The position numbers were made by a program, and so were the translations under genes. A stretch of DNA of 24,298 nt from a virus, in IMG/VR virus record IMGVR_UViG_3300046804_001650, positions 1-24,298 of that record, one strand, 5' to 3'. Position 1 is the stretch's first letter; each line of letters starts with the position of its first letter. Below the pieces are notes generated by a model. That model worked only from the letters and a program-made list of their open reading frames with translations. It had not been told where the DNA came from and did not search any database. Below, piece by piece: positions 19,408 to 24,298 of this stretch.

Positions 19408-19915
19408 GCATCTTTAAAGCTGTGGCGCGGACGCGCTCTACACGGGCAGTCCAGCCACGGCCATAATATCTAAACGTGCTCAGGTTTTCTAAGAAACCAA
19501 GACGCTCATTGCAGACGCGCTCTATGATCAATCTAGGCATCATCATTTGAACAGCGTTCAATGTGATAGGACCGATCTTTCCATCTGCCTCTACGCTGAC
19601 AGCGTGTTGAAGCATCTGCGCGGCTCTACCAGGGCCAGAGTTAACGGCAAGATCCATCACCGCATAGTCCACGCCTGAGGGAAGCTCATCGCATCGGCAC
19701 TTATCCCAATACATCTTCTTGTAGAAGGGTTTGACGATGAAAGGTTCGAGGTCTTTCATGTCTTGTACGGTCACTGGATGGCCTACATAGGCTTCCCAGG
19801 ACGCTTTGGTGACGCCGAGGTTAGTCGCACCACCGGGATCGTTCTTGTCGTTGTTAAAGCCGCCCTCTTCTCGGAGGATAAGAGGGAAAACGATTTCCCA
19901 ATTCTTCGCGCTCAT
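19397..19915 (-). CDS. Endolysin, GH108 N-acetylmuramidase
   Basis: This 172-residue protein has the GH108 signature EEGGFNNDKNDPGGATNLGV with likely catalytic Glu at 17, then PFYKKMYWDKCRCDELPSG, DLAVNSGPGRAAQML and a C-terminal DGKIGPITLNAV segment like peptidoglycan-binding domain 3, followed by RYYGRGWTARV. It cleaves the glycan chains of peptidoglycan and frees progeny. There is no signal peptide, so it depends on the holin upstream, with which its start overlaps (ATGA). The 3' end overlaps the oppositely oriented glycosyltransferase by 11 bases. Length is typical. Confidence 0.93.
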   Translation of the reverse strand: MSAKNWEIVFPLILREEGGFNNDKNDPGGATNLGVTKASWEAYVGHPVTVQDMKDLEPFIVKPFYKKMYWDKCRCDELPSGVDYAVMDLAVNSGPGRAAQMLQHAVSVEADGKIGPITLNAVQMMMPRLIIERVCNERLGFLENLSTFRYYGRGWTARVERVRATALKMLTQ

Positions 19916-20304
19916 TTGCTTGCGACGCCCTTGATCTTCTCGTAGGTGCGCAGACCACCCATGCCGAGCATACCGAACATCAGCTGCCAGAGCGTGTCAT
20001 CCAACTTTGGTGGAGTGCCGAGATTATAGTGGAACATAGCTGCCAGCCACATAGAAAGAGGGACAGCAACGTACTGATAGCCAAGAGCAACAGCGCAAAT
20101 CCACCCAATAGCGGGACGCCAGCCAGCGACAAAAACACTAGAAGAAGATGCTTCATTCTCGTTCACCTTATTCTGTGCGTCATCCCACTTCATAAGGGCA
20201 TTACGAAGCTCGTTCTCTGCGTTCACCTTAGCAACTGGATCTGGAACAAATTTATCCAGAACCTTCAGGCCAGCAGCAATGGCATCATCAATTCCGAAAG
20301 CCAT
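19912..20304 (-). CDS. Holin of the GTA three-helix type
   Basis: This is a 130-residue protein with an N-terminal amphipathic region IDDAIAAGLKVLDKFVPD, a charged helix, then hydrophobic segments at about residues 58-85 (VFVAGWRPAIGWICAVALGY and on to VPLSMWLAAMF) and 104-120 (LWQLMFGMLGMGGLRTYEK). The AGWRPxIGWIC motif is typical of holins of the gene-transfer-agent type. It would open the inner membrane for the endolysin that follows. The ATG at 20304 shares one base with the previous TAA; an upstream TTG is less likely. Confidence 0.87.
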   Translation of the reverse strand: MAFGIDDAIAAGLKVLDKFVPDPVAKVNAENELRNALMKWDDAQNKVNENEASSSSVFVAGWRPAIGWICAVALGYQYVAVPLSMWLAAMFHYNLGTPPKLDDTLWQLMFGMLGMGGLRTYEKIKGVASK

Positions 20305-20540
20305 TATCTGCACCCCCAACGCCGACGCGCAGCACGGCCTCGTTCGCCTTTCCAGCTACGAGACCGAGCGCAGAAGCTCTTGTGACGGGGGCTCTTGGGA
20401 TCTTTGGTTGGAGCCTTCAGCTTGCTGCCGGTAGCTCTATTGTACTTTGCGCGGCCTTTAGCAGTCAGGCCACCACCCGCCTTGACCGAGAGCTTTTCGC
20501 CACGACCAACAGAAAGTGATGGGCCTTTCTTCTTAGCCAT
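20304..20540 (-). CDS. Basic DUF6321-like protein
   Basis: This is a 78-residue protein, very rich in Lys, Arg and Gly. It contains GGGLTAKGRAKYNRATGSKLKAPTKDP and SPRHKSFCARSRSW, a pattern I associate with the DUF6321 family of phage virion-region proteins. It probably binds nucleic acid or acts in the virion; no activity is known. The start overlaps the previous stop (TAATG), with AGGTGCGG upstream. It has two Cys and a Trp-Gly-Cys-Arg end. Confidence 0.75.
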   Translation of the reverse strand: MAKKKGPSLSVGRGEKLSVKAGGGLTAKGRAKYNRATGSKLKAPTKDPKSPRHKSFCARSRSWKGERGRAARRRWGCR

Positions 20541-21055
20541 TACCGCACCTGTACAGCCGTTAAGATGATGGAAGGAACAGCTGGCGTATCAGCGGTGGCG
20601 TTTTCCTGTTCAAACAGAATGTTCGCATTGTCTGTTTTGAACACCATCTCGACATATTGACCAGCGGTCACGCTAACGATGAAGTTCCAAGCTGCGACAA
20701 CATAAGGCGCATTAGAAGGAACAGTCACCTTGGTGTCAGAATTAGCAATGTCGCTGCCATTCAGCCTGAACCAAATGTTGATGGTACTTCCAGATCCACC
20801 GCCACCCGTATTGTGCAGCTGCGCCGAGAATTGAATGTTGTAAGTGCCAGCATAGGCAAAAGTCATGCGAGACTTTTTACCGCTAGTACCCAGCTCCATC
20901 GTGATGCCAGCCGCATCAGCCGTGTTTTCAGCGTACAACAAAGTGGGAGTGTTGACGCCATCAGACTGATCTAAACTGGAATAGAACGAGCCATAGTAAC
21001 CCTGATTGCCAGAGGCATAGGTGATGTTCAGAGTGTTGGCTGTTCTAAAAACCAT
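20540..21055 (-). CDS. Putative tail fiber or receptor-binding domain protein
   Basis: This is a 171-residue beta-rich protein. It begins MVFRTANTLNITYASGNQG and has AYAGTYNIQFSAQLHNTGGG, INIWFRLNGSDIANSD and SVTAGQYVEMVFKTDN. The order matches C1q/TNF-like jelly-roll domains found at the tips of phage fibers. Such trimers bind host glycans or decorate capsids. It lies between the metalloprotease-containing virion gene and the lysis genes, where fiber genes are common. There is no N-terminal tail-attachment domain, so it may be a separate tip or head fiber. Confidence 0.68.
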   Translation of the reverse strand: MVFRTANTLNITYASGNQGYYGSFYSSLDQSDGVNTPTLLYAENTADAAGITMELGTSGKKSRMTFAYAGTYNIQFSAQLHNTGGGGSGSTINIWFRLNGSDIANSDTKVTVPSNAPYVVAAWNFIVSVTAGQYVEMVFKTDNANILFEQENATADTPAVPSIILTAVQVR

Positions 21056-21382
21056 TTAAGCACCGTCGCCTGGGGTGATGTTGACGATAGCCGTGCCGGT
21101 TGCAGTCGCGCCCGTGAAATACTGATTGGCGTTCAGCGTGAAGATCTCAACGCCGCCACCAACCAAGCTCAAGGTCGAACCGGCAGGAGCCGTATTAGCC
21201 ATAGTCGCAGCCGCATTAGCAGTTGAACCAAAGCCAAGATAAACGACCACATTGCCGGTGTTATGGATGCGGTACTGCGTTGCGCCAATGATCGTACCCT
21301 GTGCCTGAACGGCAGTGGGAGGAGATACAGCCGCGACAAAGCTCACCGTATTGCCCATAGGGCTGAAAGGCATGATACCCAT
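21056..21382 (-). CDS. Small beta-rich virion-region protein
   Basis: This is a 108-residue protein starting MGIMPFSPMGNTVSFVAAV, with ATQYRIHNTGNVVVYLGFG and VEIFTLNANQYFTGATATG. It lacks Cys, is Ala/Thr/Gly-rich and beta-like, and probably belongs to the virion (decoration, fiber or baseplate). The ATG at 21382 shares a base with the previous TAA; the longer frame from 21454 lies inside that gene. Its stop is adjacent to the fiber-like start. Confidence 0.68.
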   Translation of the reverse strand: MGIMPFSPMGNTVSFVAAVSPPTAVQAQGTIIGATQYRIHNTGNVVVYLGFGSTANAAATMANTAPAGSTLSLVGGGVEIFTLNANQYFTGATATGTAIVNITPGDGA

Positions 21383-21600
21383 TAGAGAGTACCTTTCTCC
21401 GGCTTGCTGGTCGGGCTGTTCTTCATGTCGCCAGTGCGACCAGAAAAGTCCCAAACAGAAGTAAAGCCACCAATCGGAGCTTTGCCGGGAGTGAAGGTGT
21501 TATGGCCTCGACCCATCGTGTTACGGACGGTCTGTGGCTTGGTCGCCTTAGCGGGCCATGCCTCTTCATTCAGGTTCTTGTTGGATGACGGCTCTTTCAC
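21382..21600 (-). CDS. Small hypothetical protein with GTG start
   Basis: This is a 72-residue protein starting VKEPSSNKNLNEEAWPAK, with GRGHNTFTPGKAPIGGFTSVWDFSG, polar and probably disordered at both ends. The GTG at 21600 has AAGGAG seven bases upstream and overlaps the membrane protein gene by 35 bases. No family recognised. It may be a virion-associated linker. Confidence 0.6.
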   Translation of the reverse strand: MKEPSSNKNLNEEAWPAKATKPQTVRNTMGRGHNTFTPGKAPIGGFTSVWDFSGRTGDMKNSPTSKPEKGTL

Positions 21601-21817
21601 GGGCAGGCTCCTTCTTAGATGAGCGGGCTTCTTTTGCGAGACTTGGGATAAAGACTAAGACCGCAAACCCTCCGGCGACGTATAGGCGCTCCGTCGTTGG
21701 AGCATACATTGCCCAGGAAGCAAGCCCGAAAGTCATCCAAAGCCCCATAAGGGTTAGTAGGCGAGCCGTGATCACGGTGAAGGCCGTGCGCACGAGCGCT
21801 AGAACAGTAGCATCCAC
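21566..21817 (-). CDS. Small membrane protein, two predicted helices
   Basis: This is an 83-residue protein with hydrophobic stretches at about residues 10-38 (TAFTVITARLLTLMGLWMTF and on) and 46-60 (VAGGFAVLVFIPSL), then a charged tail EARSSKKEPARERAVIQQ. The GTG at 21817 has GGGGA six bases upstream, matching the window's common leader. Location near the lysis genes might suggest a lysis helper, but no spanin or holin signature is visible. Confidence 0.62.
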   Translation of the reverse strand: MDATVLALVRTAFTVITARLLTLMGLWMTFGLASWAMYAPTTERLYVAGGFAVLVFIPSLAKEARSSKKEPARERAVIQQEPE

Positions 21818-21847
21818 GATTTGTCCCCAACGGTAGTTGAGCGGTCA

Positions 21848-22048
21848 TTAGACCTCATCCTCCGTCAAAAATCCAGACCCGTAGACATCATCGTTCATTT
21901 TTTGTTTAATTTTTTCAAGGTTCATTGCGCGGTCTATAACCTTGAGTTTGACTTCTAGCTCAACGTCTGGGTCGCGCATGACCGTCTCAAGCAGCGTGTT
22001 GATCGCTATCTCAAGATCTGGGTTGATGCCGTTTTGCTTCTTAGCCAC
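21848..22048 (-). CDS. Small helical protein with GTG start
   Basis: This is a 66-residue protein starting [20 protein letters not shown], with [21 protein letters not shown] and an acidic end. The GTG at 22048 has GGAAGAG upstream, inside the end of the preceding gene, with which it overlaps by eight bases. Mostly helical; no family recognised. Confidence 0.6.
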   Translation of the reverse strand: MAKKQNGINPDLEIAINTLLETVMRDPDVELEVKLKVIDRAMNLEKIKQKMNDDVYGSGFLTEDEV

Positions 22049-22184
22049 GGTCGCTCTTCCGCTTAGACTTGCCAGCCGATGACAGAGCAATCGCTACAGC
22101 CTGTTTCTGAGGCTTGCCGCGCTTGATCTCTTTGCTGATGTTCTCGCTGATCGTCTTTTTAGACGAGCCTTTTTTAAGGGGCAT
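22041..22184 (-). CDS. Small basic DUF6496-like protein
   Basis: This is a 47-residue protein starting [18 protein letters not shown], then [18 protein letters not shown] and a basic end. The pattern MPLKKGxSKKxIxxNIxxE, [12 protein letters not shown] is common in phages and matches DUF6496-type proteins of unknown function. The ATG at 22184 lies inside the last codons of the large virion gene (11-base overlap), with AAGGA about nine bases upstream. A nucleic-acid-binding virion role is plausible. Confidence 0.72.
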   Translation of the reverse strand: MPLKKGSSKKTISENISKEIKRGKPQKQAVAIALSSAGKSKRKSDRG

Positions 22185-24298
22185 TGCGTTTTTTCCTTTT
22201 GCTGCGGTCGATCTCCTGGCCGACAGTGCCAGCCGCCACACGCTCACCGAGCAAGCGAGGCATCACAGGTTGACCAGGCTCCATGCCTCTCTGGATAGTA
22301 CGCGCCGTCTGAGTGCGGCCACCAAGCACAGTGCTAAGAGCACGACCGGCACGACCCATAAGAGCAGTGACAACATCTTGACCGGCATATTCAGGGCCAG
22401 CAGCGCGACCACGAATTTGAAGCTGTTCACCGATTTGACCGAGCTTATAAAGCGGGTGGCGCTCACTCACACCTCGTGACGCAAGCTCTTTGCCTAGCTG
22501 TTCGAGATCCACATTGCCACCAAATATACCAGGCGAACGACTTTGGATTAGACTCTCAAGGGTCTTAGCCGCCGTGTACTTGCGATTAGCTTCTGCAAGT
22601 TGCTTGGCAAGTTTAGGGTTTTCCCTAGCAATGGCTGCATCAATCTGTTGAAGCAGATCACGCGCACGATTGGCGTTCAATCCATCACTAACAGAAATCT
22701 CGCTCAAGCGACTGCGAAGCGCCTGCAACTGGCTGCCGTCAATCTTGGCCGTGGTCTTGCCAACAGGCTCAACAGGCGTGGCAACAGGCTTACCACCGAC
22801 TGGTTCAGCGGCCTGCTTGAGTTGAAAGACTTCGCGAATAGCATCTTCGCCAATCGCTTTGCCTTCCCAATTCTGACGCATGAAGTTATCAACTTCTTTA
22901 GTCAAAGGCGTATGACCGACAACCCTGGTGTAGATTGCCTTCCACATATCCGCGATGCCTTTGAAGAATTTATCAACGACGGTCAGCGGTTCAGACTTAG
23001 TGGTAATCCAACGCGAAACTTGCTCGGCATACCACTCGTTAAAATTGCGGATGTAACGGCCATATTCACCAGGCTGGACAAGCGCTTGACGGCTGGCTTC
23101 TCCATACTTGGCAGACGTAATGGGTCGATATTGTTCGACCGTCTTAGTGCCGTAAGGAATAGCTTTATTCTCTGCCGACCATGCGTCAGTTATAGCTTTC
23201 TTAACCGAAGGGTCTGCATACTTGAATAGCTGGAATTCGGCTTGATGACCAAATTCATGGATAGCTGTTTCAATCGCATCTTTGCCAGACTTGAGCACAC
23301 GTTCATTGAGAACGATGTGACCCATAGGATGAGTAAATCCGTAAGTGCCGCCAGCGTGTTCACCAACATAAAAACCTGGACGAACGCGCAGACCTAGCTT
23401 GTCTGTCAGTTCATCCATAACCTTCATAACGTCTCCAGCCCACTCAGGAGCATTAACGGTAATTGGGCGAAGGTTGTTCCACTGACCAACATCCATACCC
23501 TGATAGGCTTTCCAAACTTCAGGAGTAATCGGAGGCGCGTCAATTCGTTCACCAGGCGCAAACTTGCGCATGACAAATTCGCCGACTTCTTCGACGCCCT
23601 TGCGGCCTTTTTTGCCAAGCAACTGCTGGATCTGAAGTTCTTGTTGTTTGAGGTTCTCCACCTCCCATCGACGGAAAATGTTCTCGCCGATGCTTGCAAC
23701 ACGAGGATCAGACGCAGCGCCGATCTGACGTTCAAACTCAGCGGCTTCACGCGCAGCTGTTGCAAGTTGACCGTCAATAGTAATCTCGCGATTGTAGACC
23801 TTGTTGAGATCGTCGCCGATAGAACGCAATCTTTCCTGAACAAACTCAGGAGTGATGGACGATGTTTCCTTGCCAGTTTCTTTTGAGACCAGGCGATTAG
23901 CAAGTTGCTGGTTTTCGACCTGGGCCTTCACGCCAAAGCCAGGCGAACCCATAGGCTTTGCTTCGCGTACCTGGGCAGGCTCTAGCTTAAAACCAAGCGC
24001 TTCTGCTTCACGGGCCAGGTTTGCGCTCATTTGACTAGGTGTGCCAATCAAAGCCTCAGTGCCGGTACGAACACCTCGTGCAACAGCAAAGGGGCTGACG
24101 AGACCGCCAACCATACCGCCACCAGTTCGATACTTTCCAAGTTGTTCTGTCTTGGGTTTACCGAATAACGCAGTGCCAATTTCTTCAGTTGTAGGAAGAA
24201 AAGTTGTCGGGCTGACATTGCCACCAGCCGCACTAATCACTGCTCGACCAAGCTGCTCGATGTCACCAAATTGACCAGGCACACCAGCAACAAAACCT
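22174..24298 (-). CDS. Large virion protein with zinc metalloprotease motif, N-terminus outside
   Basis: The frame is open to the right edge; over 700 residues are seen, and no convincing start is inside the window (the GTG at 24282 has no good ribosome site). Counting from that GTG, HEFGH at 342-346 is a zincin HExxH motif, with a possible third ligand in NEWYAE at 415-420. The N-terminal part has Gly/Ala helices, coiled coil follows at about 190-225, and the C-terminal 200 residues are helical ([33 protein letters not shown]) with a basic KRKKRNAP end. Length, composition and place before fiber and lysis genes suggest an internal ejection protein. Protease activity is inferred from the motif. 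Confidence 0.72.
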   Translation of the reverse strand, partial: GFVAGVPGQFGDIEQLGRAVISAAGGNVSPTTFLPTTEEIGTALFGKPKTEQLGKYRTGGGMVGGLVSPFAVARGVRTGTEALIGTPSQMSANLAREAEALGFKLEPAQVREAKPMGSPGFGVKAQVENQQLANRLVSKETGKETSSITPEFVQERLRSIGDDLNKVYNREITIDGQLATAAREAAEFERQIGAASDPRVASIGENIFRRWEVENLKQQELQIQQLLGKKGRKGVEEVGEFVMRKFAPGERIDAPPITPEVWKAYQGMDVGQWNNLRPITVNAPEWAGDVMKVMDELTDKLGLRVRPGFYVGEHAGGTYGFTHPMGHIVLNERVLKSGKDAIETAIHEFGHQAEFQLFKYADPSVKKAITDAWSAENKAIPYGTKTVEQYRPITSAKYGEASRQALVQPGEYGRYIRNFNEWYAEQVSRWITTKSEPLTVVDKFFKGIADMWKAIYTRVVGHTPLTKEVDNFMRQNWEGKAIGEDAIREVFQLKQAAEPVGGKPVATPVEPVGKTTAKIDGSQLQALRSRLSEISVSDGLNANRARDLLQQIDAAIARENPKLAKQLAEANRKYTAAKTLESLIQSRSPGIFGGNVDLEQLGKELASRGVSERHPLYKLGQIGEQLQIRGRAAGPEYAGQDVVTALMGRAGRALSTVLGGRTQTARTIQRGMEPGQPVMPRLLGERVAAGTVGQEIDRSKRKKRNAP

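Overview
This window is a slice of a tailed double-stranded DNA phage (Caudoviricetes). It carries a large terminase subunit, portal, scaffold-like protein, major capsid protein, holin, endolysin and a large virion protein with a protease motif, together with an early recombination and replication set. An alphaproteobacterial host is likely but inferred. The grounds are the GTA-type three-helix holin, the tandem MTDDLVKRL proteins, and a winged-helix regulator whose recognition region resembles CtrA. No integrase, DNA polymerase, primase or helicase lies in the window, and no tail tube, tape-measure or sheath gene is visible, so tail morphology cannot be read.

Layout. (1) 1-10290, minus strand: a small protein, a 52-residue secreted Cys-rich peptide, an initiator tRNA, and an OmpR-type winged-helix regulator. 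These are followed by a tightly coupled series: UDP-glucuronate decarboxylase-like enzyme, glycosyltransferase, radical SAM enzyme, terminase, HTH protein, zinc-ribbon protein, portal, four small proteins (three are 10-14 residue Arg/Lys peptides), scaffold and capsid, the last running off the left edge. (2) 10291-10706: divergent control region. (3) 10707-12586, plus strand: small early proteins and a two-domain sliding clamp-like protein, ending at a terminator near 12630. (4) 12637-14441, minus strand: ribbon-helix-helix regulator, DnaA domain IV-like protein, replication protein and a small protein, with two perfect DnaA boxes, an AT-rich palindrome between G-tracts and a likely opposing small RNA. 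(5) 14553-19407, plus strand: YqaJ-type exonuclease, RecT annealing protein, SSB-like protein, RusA resolvase, tandem small proteins, DUF6378-like protein and a second glycosyltransferase. (6) 19397-24298, minus strand: large metalloprotease-motif virion protein (runs off the right edge), small accessory proteins, fiber-like protein, basic protein, holin and endolysin.

Both ends of the window lie in minus-strand structural genes that read in a consistent order if joined outside it: terminase, portal and capsid leave on the left, and ejection, fiber and lysis genes enter on the right. This fits a circular or circularly permuted genome of which about 24.3 kb is seen. Genes are packed tightly, with ATGA, TAATG and TGATG overlaps and many starts preceded by the same GGGGAC leader.

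The most unusual parts are the phage initiator tRNA with its adjoining secreted Cys-rich peptide, the regulator/sugar/radical SAM operon joined to the packaging genes, the tandem tiny basic peptides, and the replication region with its DnaA boxes and OOP-like antisense RNA candidate.
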